Source of the DNA: Bradyrhizobium sp. 1(2017)
GTDB lineage: Bacteria > Pseudomonadota > Alphaproteobacteria > Rhizobiales > Xanthobacteraceae
NCBI RefSeq assembly: GCF_011602485.2
Contig: NZ_CP050022.2
Coordinates: 3,182,001-3,246,000, forward strand
Direction of reading: 5' to 3'
Length of the DNA: 64,000 bases
Positions 53,393-62,055 of the stretch are shown here, one piece after another. A model generated the notes under the pieces. That model was not told where the DNA came from and made no database searches. It saw nothing but the letters and a program-made list of their open reading frames with translations. Position numbers and translations under genes: made by a program. Position 1 is the first letter of the stretch, and each line of letters starts with the position of its first letter.

Positions 53393-55095
53393 TGAATTCG
53401 CCTCCCGATCCCGTTTGGACGCGATTCTTCCCGCCCGCTGGGTGGCTTGCAGCCTACCGACGTGAGTGGCTGCCATCCGACGCGATCGCCGGCGTCACGC
53501 TGGCCGCTTACGCCATCCCGGTCTCGCTCGCCTATGCCGCGCTGGCTGGCCTGCCGCCGCAGATCGGCGTCTATGGCTACATGCTGGGCGGCATCGGCTA
53601 CGCCCTGCTCGGGTCATCGCGCCAGCTCGCGATCGGGCCGACCTCGGCAATCTCCCTGATGATTGCAGGCACGGTCGGTGCGCTGGCCGGAGGAGATGCG
53701 GTGCGCTACGCTCAGATCGCGAGCCTCGCGGCCTTTGCCGTGGCGGTGCTGTGCCTGATCGCCTGGCTTTTCAAGCTCAGCGTCTTGGTCCGGCTCGTCA
53801 GCGACAGTATTCTGGTCGGCTTCAAGGCGGGAGCTGGGCTCACCATCATCATGAGCCAATTGCCGAGCCTGCTCGGGGTCGCGGGGGGCGGCCACAATTT
53901 CTTCGATCGCGCCATCAAGTTGGTCGGGCAGCTCGGCGGCATCGACCCGCTGGTGCTGAGCATCGGCGCGGTCGCGCTCTTGTTGCTCCTGCTTGGCGAG
54001 CGGCATTTTCCAGGAAAGCCCGTCGGCATCACCATCGTTGCGCTTGCAATCATTCTGGCAACACTTCTGGGCCTCCCGGCGCTCGGTGTGCCCGTCACCG
54101 GGAAGATACCGGAAGGGCTGCCGGCGCTGGCGATCCCAACATTCGGCCTGCTGGAATTCGACGATCTGTTTCCGCTCGCCGCAGGTTGTGTTCTGCTGGC
54201 CTATATCGAAGGCGTGTCGGCGGCCCGCAGCTTTGCCGCCAAACACGGTTATCCACTCGACGTTCGCCAGGAGTTCCTGGGATTGGGCGCGGCGAACCTT
54301 GCCGCTGCTTTCGGCCATGGCTATCCCGTTGCCGGAGGCCTGTCGCAATCGGCCGTCAACGACAACGCCGGGGCGCGGACGCCGCTGGCGCTGGTGATCT
54401 GTTCGGTGACGCTCGGGCTGTGCCTGTTGTTCTTCACGGGGCTGCTGACCAACCTGCCCAAGGCGGTGCTCGCCGCGATCGTCTTCGCCGCCGTTTACAG
54501 GCTGGTCGATATTCGCGCGCTGCTGCGAATGTGGCGGGTCAGCCGGATCGATTTCTATGCGGCGGCGATTGCCCTGATCTCCGTGCTGCTGCTCGGCATC
54601 CTCCAGGGCGTCTTGCTGGCGTCGATCGCGTCGATCTTCCTGCTGCTGGCGCGGGCCTCGCGGCCGAATGTCGCGTTCCTGGGCCGGTTGCCGGGGAGCG
54701 GCCGATATTCGGACATTGCGAGGCATGAGGGTGTCGAGCCCCTGGTCGGAATCATCGCCTTCCGGCCCGAAGCGTCACTGCTCTACATCAATGCCGAGAC
54801 GATCCTGGAAACCGTCATGACGGCGCTGCGGAGGTGGCCGGACGTCCGGCTGGTGGCGTGCGATCTGTCGGCCTCGCCCTATATCGATCTGGCGGGCGCG
54901 AGCATGCTGCACGACCTCCACGACGAACTCGCGTCACGCGGGGTCACCTTCTGCATCGTCGGGGCGCATGCGCAGCTCCGCGATCTCCTGCGTGCCGAAG
55001 GACTCGCGGAGAAGACTGATAGTGGCCAGTGGCTGCGCTCGCTCGACAGCCTGCTCGACGATGATCAGGCGAGCACCGCGCAACGAACGGCCTGA
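53392..55095 (+). CDS. SulP-family anion transporter with STAS domain
   Basis: A 567-residue protein. The membrane part opens PSDAIAGVTLAAYAIPVSLA with YAALAGLPPQIGVYG, and has GGLSQSAVNDNAGARTPLA; both are SulP signatures. The C-terminal STAS domain reads VACDLSASPYIDLAGASMLH. Family members carry sulfate, bicarbonate or dicarboxylates. Near a carbonic anhydrase and an aspartate-exchanger-like protein, bicarbonate or C4-dicarboxylate is as plausible as sulfate. Confidence 0.92.
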   Translation: MNSPPDPVWTRFFPPAGWLAAYRREWLPSDAIAGVTLAAYAIPVSLAYAALAGLPPQIGVYGYMLGGIGYALLGSSRQLAIGPTSAISLMIAGTVGALAGGDAVRYAQIASLAAFAVAVLCLIAWLFKLSVLVRLVSDSILVGFKAGAGLTIIMSQLPSLLGVAGGGHNFFDRAIKLVGQLGGIDPLVLSIGAVALLLLLLGERHFPGKPVGITIVALAIILATLLGLPALGVPVTGKIPEGLPALAIPTFGLLEFDDLFPLAAGCVLLAYIEGVSAARSFAAKHGYPLDVRQEFLGLGAANLAAAFGHGYPVAGGLSQSAVNDNAGARTPLALVICSVTLGLCLLFFTGLLTNLPKAVLAAIVFAAVYRLVDIRALLRMWRVSRIDFYAAAIALISVLLLGILQGVLLASIASIFLLLARASRPNVAFLGRLPGSGRYSDIARHEGVEPLVGIIAFRPEASLLYINAETILETVMTALRRWPDVRLVACDLSASPYIDLAGASMLHDLHDELASRGVTFCIVGAHAQLRDLLRAEGLAEKTDSGQWLRSLDSLLDDDQASTAQRTA

Positions 55096-55151
55096 CGCGT
55101 CGTATTGCGTTGCGAACGGCACAGCATCCCCTTTCGGAATGCGCATGACCG

Positions 55152-55165
55152 TTGACTTGGATCAA
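55152..55165. promoter_or_regulatory. FixK/FNR-type box (TTGACTTGGATCAA)
   Basis: Matches TTGAC-N4-ATCAA, centre about 72 bases before the decarboxylase ATG, a class II distance with a short leader. Confidence 0.7.
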
Positions 55166-55230
55166 TGGAGCGACCTGCGCCGTATTCACGATCCCGCATC
55201 ACCGTTGCCCTCATGGATCGGGAGAGACGC

Positions 55231-57984
55231 ATGTCCAAAGAGCCCAAGGCCGCGCAGAAGCGCATCGACCAGTTCTTTTCCGGCCCCGGCGCGCGGGCAG
55301 ACGACTGGCGCGACCTGGTCGAGGCCGCCAAGACCTGGGCCCGGGTTGGTCATCGCGCAGCCTACGACGCAGCGCTGGCTGATCTCTCGATCACTGAGGA
55401 GTTTCACGGCTATCCGGGCCTGCAATTGATGGCGGCGCTGCGGGAGGCCGCGGCCGCCGGGGACGGTGCGACATCGTTTGCCCTTGCAACAAGGATCGCC
55501 CAGGCGCTGGCCACGCGGTCCTTCCGCCAGCATGCCGGCGACTGGAGCGCAAAGGACGACGGCAATGGCGATGCGCCGGAATTGGTGCCGCCTACCTTCG
55601 GTGCCCACGCGGCGCGCCGGCCTTATTTCGAGACGCTGATCGTAACCGGCGTGTCACCCGGCCAGTGGCCGGCGCTCGCGGCCGAATGGCGCAAGCTGCG
55701 GCGTCCGGTCGATGCCTTCATCTATGAACCCGTTATCGTAGGAAGCCTGGAAGATGCTTTCTGCGCGACGATACTCAATCCGAACATCGGCGCCGTCATC
55801 ATCAACGAGGGATTTGGGCTGCGTTCGCGGCACAACGCGCCGGTGCTGCGTTCGATCATGGCCGCGGCCGGTCTCAACGACGAAACCGACGCATCCGCGC
55901 TGCGGCTCGCCCAGATCATCAAGCGCGTCAGGCCCGAGCTCGATCTCTACATGATCTCGAACCGCGACGTGGAAGAGCTGGCCGGCAATCCCGAGGCGGA
56001 CGTGGTTCGCCGCATATTCTATTCCGTCGAAGAGCTTCTGGAGCTGCACTTGTCGATCCTCGAAGGTATCCAGGATCGCTACGACACGCCGTTCTTCGAC
56101 AATCTGAAGAAATATGCCCAGCGCCCGATTGGGACCTTCCACGCGCTGCCGATCGCCCGCGGCAAGTCGATCTTCAAGTCCGACTGGATTCGCGACATGG
56201 GCGAGTTCTACGGGCCGAACCTGTTCTTGGCCGAGAGCAGCGCGACCACCGGCGGCCTCGACAGCATGCTGGAGCCGACCGGCAACATCAAGAAGGCGCA
56301 GGAGAAGGCGGCAAGGGCGCTCGGCGCCGACCGCGTCTTCTTCGTCACCAACGGTACGTCGACGTCGAATAAGATGGCGGTGCAGGCGCTGCTCGCGCCC
56401 GGCGACATCGCGATCGTCGACCGCAACTGCCACAAGTCACATCACTACGGCATGGTGCTGGCGGGAGCGCAACCGCTCTATGTCGAAGCCTTCCCGATGA
56501 CGGAATATTCGATGTACGGCGCGGTGCCGCTGAAGACGATCAAGCAGGCGCTGCTGGGCGCCAAGGCTGACGGCCGGCTGGATCGCGTCAAGATGGTCGA
56601 TCTGACCAACTGCACCTTCGACGGCCACATCTACAACACCCGCCGGGTGATGGAGGAATGTCTCGCCATCAAGCCGGACTTGATCTTCCTGTGGGACGAG
56701 GCCTGGTTTGGCTTCGCGCGTTTCTCGCCGTTCCTGCGGCGGCGCACCGGACTAGGCGCCGCCAACGAGATCGAGGCATGGATGCGCGATCCGAAGTCGG
56801 TCGCGGCCTACGAGGCGCAGCAGGCCGAGCTCGGCAAGAACCCATCCGAGGAGGTTCTGCTCAAGACCCGGCTCATTCCCGACCCGAGGCAGATCCGCCT
56901 GCGCGTCTACCAGACCAACTCGACCCACAAGTCGATGTCGGCCATCCGCCAGGGTTCGATGCTTTCGGTCAAAGACGTCGAATTCCACACCGTCGAGCAG
57001 CAGTTCAAGGAAGCCGTCTTCACCCACGCCTCCACCAGCCCGAACCAGCAGCTCATCGCCAGCCTCGACGTCTCGCGGCGGCAGATGGAGTTGGAAGGCT
57101 ATGGCCTCGTCGCCAATGCGATCGAGATCGCGTTCGCAATCCGCCAGGCAGTCAACAACAACCCGCTGATCTCGAAATATTTCCGGATCCTCGGCGCCGA
57201 CGTCATGGTGCCGGCACAATACCGCCAGAGCGGCTTCACCGACTTCCTCGCTCCCGGCGTCAACTGGGCGAATACGCTCAAGAGCCTGGACGACGACGAG
57301 TTCTGCCTCGACCCCACCCGCATGACGCTGGTGTGCGGCATGGCCGGCTATGATGGGACGCAGTTCAAGGGCCTTCTCGCCAGCGAGTACAACATCCAGG
57401 TCAACAAGACCTCGCGCAACTCGGTCCTGGTCCAGTCCAACATCAACAACACCCGCAGCGACGTCGCGCATCTCGTTCGCGTCCTCGCCGAGATCGCGGG
57501 CGAGATCGATCGAGGTCTTGCCCAGGGCGGCGCCAATGCCCGAAAGACATTCGAGGGACGGGTGACGAGCCTGATGAAGGACGTGCCCGATCTGCCCAAC
57601 TTCTCGCATTTCCACCCGAGCTTCCGCGGCGATGCCGGTGCCAAGACGAACGAGGGCGACATCCGGACCGGCTTCTACGCCGCCTATGATGTCGCCGGCT
57701 GCGAGCACATCCGGCTCAACGATCCCGAGATCGACCGGCGGCTGAAGTCCGGTCCCGAGCTCGTCTCGGCGAACTTCGTGATCCCGTATCCACCGGGCTT
57801 CCCGATCATGGTGCCCGGCCAAGTGATCACCCAGGAGACCATCGACTTCATGCGTAAGCTCGATGTGAAGGAGATTCACGGCTACGACGCCAAGGAAGGC
57901 CTGAAGCTCGTGCGCACCGAAGCTTTGGCGAAGCTCGGCCGACCGAAGCCCGACGCGAAGCCGAAGCTCAAGGCCGCATCTTAA
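55231..57984 (+). CDS. Orn/Lys/Arg-type PLP-dependent decarboxylase
   Basis: A 917-residue member of the fold-type I basic amino-acid decarboxylases. The PLP lysine is Lys567 in NSTHKSMSAIRQGSML; other marks are NGTSTSNKMAVQAL, the DEAWFGFARF aspartate and PYPPGFPIMVPGQ near the end. Usual family length is 710-755; the extra length is mostly an N-terminal region of about 130 residues and an insertion around 520-550. GGGAGAG precedes the ATG at 55231. An AspT-like antiporter follows by 18 bases. The enzyme would consume a proton per turnover; which amino acid it uses is not readable. Confidence 0.9.
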   Translation: MSKEPKAAQKRIDQFFSGPGARADDWRDLVEAAKTWARVGHRAAYDAALADLSITEEFHGYPGLQLMAALREAAAAGDGATSFALATRIAQALATRSFRQHAGDWSAKDDGNGDAPELVPPTFGAHAARRPYFETLIVTGVSPGQWPALAAEWRKLRRPVDAFIYEPVIVGSLEDAFCATILNPNIGAVIINEGFGLRSRHNAPVLRSIMAAAGLNDETDASALRLAQIIKRVRPELDLYMISNRDVEELAGNPEADVVRRIFYSVEELLELHLSILEGIQDRYDTPFFDNLKKYAQRPIGTFHALPIARGKSIFKSDWIRDMGEFYGPNLFLAESSATTGGLDSMLEPTGNIKKAQEKAARALGADRVFFVTNGTSTSNKMAVQALLAPGDIAIVDRNCHKSHHYGMVLAGAQPLYVEAFPMTEYSMYGAVPLKTIKQALLGAKADGRLDRVKMVDLTNCTFDGHIYNTRRVMEECLAIKPDLIFLWDEAWFGFARFSPFLRRRTGLGAANEIEAWMRDPKSVAAYEAQQAELGKNPSEEVLLKTRLIPDPRQIRLRVYQTNSTHKSMSAIRQGSMLSVKDVEFHTVEQQFKEAVFTHASTSPNQQLIASLDVSRRQMELEGYGLVANAIEIAFAIRQAVNNNPLISKYFRILGADVMVPAQYRQSGFTDFLAPGVNWANTLKSLDDDEFCLDPTRMTLVCGMAGYDGTQFKGLLASEYNIQVNKTSRNSVLVQSNINNTRSDVAHLVRVLAEIAGEIDRGLAQGGANARKTFEGRVTSLMKDVPDLPNFSHFHPSFRGDAGAKTNEGDIRTGFYAAYDVAGCEHIRLNDPEIDRRLKSGPELVSANFVIPYPPGFPIMVPGQVITQETIDFMRKLDVKEIHGYDAKEGLKLVRTEALAKLGRPKPDAKPKLKAAS

Positions 57985-58002
57985 GGCTTGGAGGGGACCA
58001 AC

Positions 58003-59703
58003 ATGCAATCGTTTTTCCAGTTCTTGCAGCAATATCCATATCTGCTGCTGTTCTTCGTCGTTGGTCTCGCCGTCTATATCGGCCGGGCCAGCATCAAGGG
58101 TTATGGCCTCGGCATGGTTGCCGGCGCCATCGTGGTGGGGGCCGGGCTCTCGGTTTGGGCGTCCAGCTATGGTGTGAAGCTCGAGCTGAACAACTTTGTC
58201 AAAAGCCTGTTCTACTATCTCTTCATGTACGGCGTCGGCTTGCGGGTCGGTCCGTCCTTCGTCAACAGCCTGAGGGGCGACGGCATCAAGTTCCTCGTCC
58301 TCGCCGTCGTGTCGAGCGTCCTCGGCCTCACGCTGGTCGTGCTGGGCGCCAAGATGTTCTCTCTGCCACCCGGTGCTGCCGGCGGCATGCTGGCGGGATC
58401 GCAGACGATGTCTGCTGCGATCGGTTCGGCTGAACAGGCCGTCACGTCGGGCGTCGTCAAGCTGCCCGAGGGCATGAAGCCGGAAGACGCCACCGGCATG
58501 ATCGCGCTGTCCTACGGCATCACCTACATCTGGGGTACCGTCGGCATCATCCTGATCTGCAAATATCTGCCACGGTGGTGGGGAGTTGACGCCAAGGCCG
58601 CCGCGAAGCAGTACGAGCAGGAGTTCGGAGTCAAGGATCTCGAAGGCGGCGGCCTGACCGGTTATCGCCAGTTCGGCCTGCGTGCCTACCGGCTCGAGAA
58701 TCCGGCGACAATCGGCATGAGCATTGCCAAGTTCCGCATGGTCAATCCGGAATACCGGATCGTCAATGTCGGGCGGAACGGCGAACCGCAGGGGGCCGAT
58801 GCCGATCTGGTCCTGCAGAAGGGCGACATTGTCGCCCTTGGCGGAGCAACCGAGCATCTCACCGGCAAGATGGGTCTGATCGGGCCGGAAGTTGCCGATG
58901 CCAAGACGCTCGGCATCCCCATGGACCAGGCGGACATCCTCATCACCAACAAGGAGATGGTGGGACGTACCTTCGAATCTTTCCGCGACACGGCGATCGC
59001 GGGCCAATTGCAGGTGACCAAGGTCGAGCGCGGTGGCGTCCAGATTCCGGCTGGTCTCAAGACGAAGTTGGAGCGGATGGACATCGTCTCGGTGGTCGGT
59101 CTGAAGTCTGCCGTCAACGAGCTTGGCGAGATGTGGGGCCGCATTGCGCGGACCAACACGTCGACTGACTTGCTGACCCTATCGGTCGGCATGATCATCG
59201 GCTTCCTGATCGGCATGATCGAGTTCCCGGCGTTCGGTGCCAAGGTCGGCCTTGGCAACGCCGGCGGCCTGTTGCTGTCGGGCGTGATCGTGTCCTCGGT
59301 GGTGTCGCGGCTGCGCTTCTTCGGCAACACGCCGAACGCGGCGCGCAACGTGCTGGAGGATCTCGGCCTGGTCGTCTTTGTCGCCATCGTCGGCGTCAAT
59401 GCTGGCGCGGGGTTGCTGGCGCAGCTCACCGGTGCGGTCGCGCTAAAGATCTTCATTGTCGGCTTCATCGCCTGCACGATCCCGCCGTTCATCGTCTGGG
59501 CGATCGGGTTCCATGTCTTCAAGATCAACCCCGCCGTGCTGATGGGCGGCGTTGCCGGGGCGCGGTCTCATTCGGGCCCGTGCCGCGAGGCTGCGGTCGA
59601 GATCCAGAGCTCGGTACCCTGGATCGGATTCCCGGTCGGCTATGCCGTGTCGGGCATCCTGCTTACCATCTTCGGCTACTTCGCGATGCTGCTTGCACAA
59701 TGA
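58003..59703 (+). CDS. AspT/YidE-type antiporter paired with the decarboxylase
   Basis: A 566-residue protein: FFVVGLAVYIGRASIKG at the start, GGMLAGSQTMSAAIGSAEQA in the first membrane half, two TrkA-C-like domains (EPQGADADLVLQKGDIVALG), and GGVAGARSHSGPCREAAVEI in the second half. GGAGGGG lies before the ATG at 58003. In Tetragenococcus the namesake AspT exchanges aspartate for alanine beside an aspartate decarboxylase; here the partner is a basic-amino-acid-type decarboxylase. Precursor/product exchange is therefore the leading hypothesis. Confidence 0.9.
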   Translation: MQSFFQFLQQYPYLLLFFVVGLAVYIGRASIKGYGLGMVAGAIVVGAGLSVWASSYGVKLELNNFVKSLFYYLFMYGVGLRVGPSFVNSLRGDGIKFLVLAVVSSVLGLTLVVLGAKMFSLPPGAAGGMLAGSQTMSAAIGSAEQAVTSGVVKLPEGMKPEDATGMIALSYGITYIWGTVGIILICKYLPRWWGVDAKAAAKQYEQEFGVKDLEGGGLTGYRQFGLRAYRLENPATIGMSIAKFRMVNPEYRIVNVGRNGEPQGADADLVLQKGDIVALGGATEHLTGKMGLIGPEVADAKTLGIPMDQADILITNKEMVGRTFESFRDTAIAGQLQVTKVERGGVQIPAGLKTKLERMDIVSVVGLKSAVNELGEMWGRIARTNTSTDLLTLSVGMIIGFLIGMIEFPAFGAKVGLGNAGGLLLSGVIVSSVVSRLRFFGNTPNAARNVLEDLGLVVFVAIVGVNAGAGLLAQLTGAVALKIFIVGFIACTIPPFIVWAIGFHVFKINPAVLMGGVAGARSHSGPCREAAVEIQSSVPWIGFPVGYAVSGILLTIFGYFAMLLAQ

Positions 59704-59726
59704 CCACAAAAGGGGAAAGAAACGTC

Positions 59727-60161
59727 ATGAGGAAAGTTACTATCTGCGCCGTCCTGATTGCATCGATCGCAGCCGCTACCGGATTCAGTACGCCGTCGCG
59801 TGCTGACACCGGCCAGGTTGCCGTCGTGTTTACCAAAGGCGGATTCGTCATCGGCGTCGGGGGCGGTGAGGGCGTTCTGGTTTACCGAGGCAAGAAATAT
59901 CCCTTCACAGTCTCCGGCATGAGCGTCGGCCTGACGGTCGGAGCGTCGACCACGAAGTTCGTCGGCCGCGCACTCAATCTGAAGGGGCCGCAATCCATCG
60001 AAGGCTCTTATGCCGTGGGTGGCGCCGGCGGAGCCGTCGCCGCAGGCGCGGGTGCCGTTCAGCTGCAGAACGCCAATGGCGTGATCCTTCAGCTCAGCGG
60101 TCCAAGGGTCGGCGCGGAAGTGTCGGCTGCGGTCGGCGGCGTCACGATACGCCTGAAATAG
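59727..60161 (+). CDS. Exported Gly-rich hypothetical protein
   Basis: A 144-residue protein with a signal peptide (VTICAVLIASIAAATGF) and a mature domain rich in Gly and Ala (FTKGGFVIGVGGGEGVLVY then GGAGGAVAAGAGAVQLQNAN). The pattern faintly recalls DUF1134 or SYLF-type lipid-associated proteins, but I would not assign it. It follows the antiporter by 23 bases with AGGGGAAAG before the ATG, so it is likely the third gene of the decarboxylase operon. Confidence 0.7.
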   Translation: MRKVTICAVLIASIAAATGFSTPSRADTGQVAVVFTKGGFVIGVGGGEGVLVYRGKKYPFTVSGMSVGLTVGASTTKFVGRALNLKGPQSIEGSYAVGGAGGAVAAGAGAVQLQNANGVILQLSGPRVGAEVSAAVGGVTIRLK

Positions 60162-60170
60162 GCTGGCGCC

Positions 60171-60200
60171 GATTGGGTCGCGCGAAGGCGCGGCCCAATC
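60171..60200. terminator. Strong bidirectional hairpin between convergent genes
   Basis: A 13-bp stem (GATTGGGTCGCGC and GCGCGGCCCAATC, one G-T wobble) with a GAAG loop, 9 bases after the Gly-rich protein gene and 4 bases after the end of ppk2 on the other strand. It probably ends both transcripts. Confidence 0.75.
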
Positions 60201-60204
60201 CTGC

Positions 60205-61005
60205 TCAATATCGTTCCTCCACGAACTTCAGTCCGCGCAGGCTCGCCTGGTCGTTGTAGCGCCCCTTGTGGGACCGTGCCGGCAGCTTGACCTTCTCACG
60301 CTTGATCTTTTTGTAGGGTATCGTTCTCAGGATGTGCGAGATGACGTTGAGCCGCGCGCGCCGCTTGTCGTCGGAGCGGATCAGTCGCCACGGCGCATGT
60401 TTGGTGTCGGTCGCCTCGAACATCATGTCACGCGCGCGCGAGTAGTCATACCAGCGCCCGAAAGACTCGGTGTCCATCGGGCTCAGCTTCCATTGCCGTA
60501 GCGGATCCTCGATGCGCGCCTGGAAGCGGAGTTCCTGCTCCTCCATCCCGACCTCAAGCCACAGCTTGATCAGGATGATGCCGGCGTCCACCGCGAATTT
60601 CTCGACCAACGGGCACAATTCCAGGAAACGCTTGTGCTCGGCCGGCGAGCAGAAGCCCATGACATATTCAACACCGGCGCGGTTGTACCAGCTGCGGTCG
60701 AAGATCACGATTTCGCCGCCGGCCGGGAATTGCTCGATGTAGCGCTGCAGGAATAGCTGGGATTTTTGCCGGTCGGAGGGCGCCGGCAGGGCGCAGACAC
60801 GGAACACGCGCGGGCTCACCTTCTCGGTCAATGCCTTGATAGTCCCGCCCTTGCCGGCCGCGTCTCGCCCCTCGAAGATGATGATCACCTTCAGTTTCTC
60901 GGATTTCACCCATTCCTGAAGGTGACAGAGCTCGACCTGAAGTTTTTCCAGCTCCTTCTCGTAATCCTTCCGCTTCATCCGCTCCGCAGGCGCGTCCTTG
61001 GCCAT
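60205..61005 (-). CDS. ppk2: Polyphosphate kinase 2 family protein
   Basis: A 266-residue PPK2. Walker A is GRDAAGKGG at residues 46-54, Walker B region EIVIFDRSWYNRAGVE, then the lid RIEDPLRQWKLSPMD and DKRRARLN. It transfers phosphate between polyphosphate and nucleotides; class (ADP- or AMP-phosphorylating) is not certain from sequence. It follows the hypothetical gene at 61027 by 21 bases, so both share the FixK-type promoter at 61547. That would let the cell recharge nucleotides from polyphosphate when respiration fails. Confidence 0.95.
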   Translation of the reverse strand: MAKDAPAERMKRKDYEKELEKLQVELCHLQEWVKSEKLKVIIIFEGRDAAGKGGTIKALTEKVSPRVFRVCALPAPSDRQKSQLFLQRYIEQFPAGGEIVIFDRSWYNRAGVEYVMGFCSPAEHKRFLELCPLVEKFAVDAGIILIKLWLEVGMEEQELRFQARIEDPLRQWKLSPMDTESFGRWYDYSRARDMMFEATDTKHAPWRLIRSDDKRRARLNVISHILRTIPYKKIKREKVKLPARSHKGRYNDQASLRGLKFVEERY

Positions 61006-61026
61006 GCCGTTTCCCCCTGCTGCGCT

Positions 61027-61479
61027 TCATTCATCCCAGGCGATGGTCACGCCGATATCGCCGGGCACGCCGCCAGGGAAATCGATGATCTGATAGGAAA
61101 TGCGGTAGCCACGCGGTTTCAGATAGTCGGTCCAGAGTTGGAAGATCTCCTTGGGAATTCCGGTCAGGGTGTTCTCCCAACCCTTCTCCATTTGATTGAT
61201 GGCCCGTCCCTTGTCCGTGCAGAGCGAGTTGGGGAAGCGATAGACGAGCACTTCCGTCAGGCCGTTTCGCACCGCGCGCTGGATGATGGTCGAGGCAAGC
61301 TTGATCTTCTCCTCCTCGCTCTTGCCCGAGGGTTTGCTCAGGCGTTCAATCAGAGCGCGCTTCTCCGCGTCGGCCGCGGCTGCGAGGCGGACATATTGCT
61401 CCGCCTTTTCGGCCTCCTTGAGAGCGGCTTCCTTTCGAATTTGGGCGGCGTTGGGGATGAGATCGTCGAGGCCCGGCAT
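61027..61479 (-). CDS. Hypothetical protein upstream of ppk2
   Basis: A 150-residue protein. The first half is charged and helical, possibly coiled coil (IRKEAALKEAEKAEQYVRLA); the second half is a compact alpha/beta domain (LTEVLVYRFPNSLC, YRISYQIIDFPGGVPGDIGV). AGGAG precedes the ATG at 61479. The FixK-type box centre is 74 bases upstream. No family recognised. Confidence 0.75.
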   Translation of the reverse strand: MPGLDDLIPNAAQIRKEAALKEAEKAEQYVRLAAAADAEKRALIERLSKPSGKSEEEKIKLASTIIQRAVRNGLTEVLVYRFPNSLCTDKGRAINQMEKGWENTLTGIPKEIFQLWTDYLKPRGYRISYQIIDFPGGVPGDIGVTIAWDE

Positions 61480-61546
61480 GGCTGAGGCTCCTGATGATTG
61501 TCCAATCAGCATCCGGAAAACGCTAGGTCGGCCGGAAGGCGTTCCC

Positions 61547-61560
61547 TTGATTCAAATCAA
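61547..61560. promoter_or_regulatory. Palindromic FixK/FNR-type box in a divergent promoter (TTGATTCAAATCAA)
   Basis: A symmetric TTGAT-N4-ATCAA whose centre is about 70 bases from the start on the plus strand (61624) and 74 bases from the start on the minus strand (61479). The near-equal spacing suggests that one site drives both operons. Confidence 0.75.
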
Positions 61561-61623
61561 GCAAATTGGGAAGCTGCCTGAACACAGTGCCGCAAGTGCA
61601 CCTTTGCTGACCGGGAGAGACGT

Positions 61624-62055
61624 TTGAGCGACCAGCTTCATCCGATGGCCCCACACCATCTGCCGTTCTTTCTCGCACCGGGAAGCGGTACCGATACGCT
61701 GATGGTGGTGATGGGCATATTTCTGATCGGCACCATCCTCTGGGTAGGCACGCTTTATTGGAGGCTGCACAGCCTCCCCGAGCGCATGGCGCACAAGTCA
61801 CAAAAGCTGCAGTTCGAGATCGTCGCGGTGCTCGGCCTGATCTCGCTGTTCACGCACCTGCACATCTTCTGGGTTGCAGGCCTCCTGCTCGCCCTGATCG
61901 ACATTCCTGATTTTGGAACGCCGCTGCGCAGCATCGCCGACTCCGTCGAGAAGATCGCCGATGCGTCGCCAGGTCAGGACGATGCGCCGGTAGAGGCCGC
62001 GCCTGGCCCCGCGGCTGCGCAGGATAGCATCAGGAAGGAGCCCAGCCATGCTTGA
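61624..62055 (+). CDS. Small membrane protein paired with an HlyD-like protein
   Basis: A 143-residue protein with helices VVMGIFLIGTILWVGTLYW and IFWVAGLLLALIDIP, the linker LHSLPERMAHKSQKLQFE, and a Pro/Ala-rich C-terminal tail. The TTG start has GGAG 6 bases upstream, the same arrangement as its paralog at 44407. It overlaps the HlyD-like gene by 8 bases, so they are translationally coupled. The role could be an inner-membrane subunit for the periplasmic adaptor. Confidence 0.8.
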   Translation: MSDQLHPMAPHHLPFFLAPGSGTDTLMVVMGIFLIGTILWVGTLYWRLHSLPERMAHKSQKLQFEIVAVLGLISLFTHLHIFWVAGLLLALIDIPDFGTPLRSIADSVEKIADASPGQDDAPVEAAPGPAAAQDSIRKEPSHA

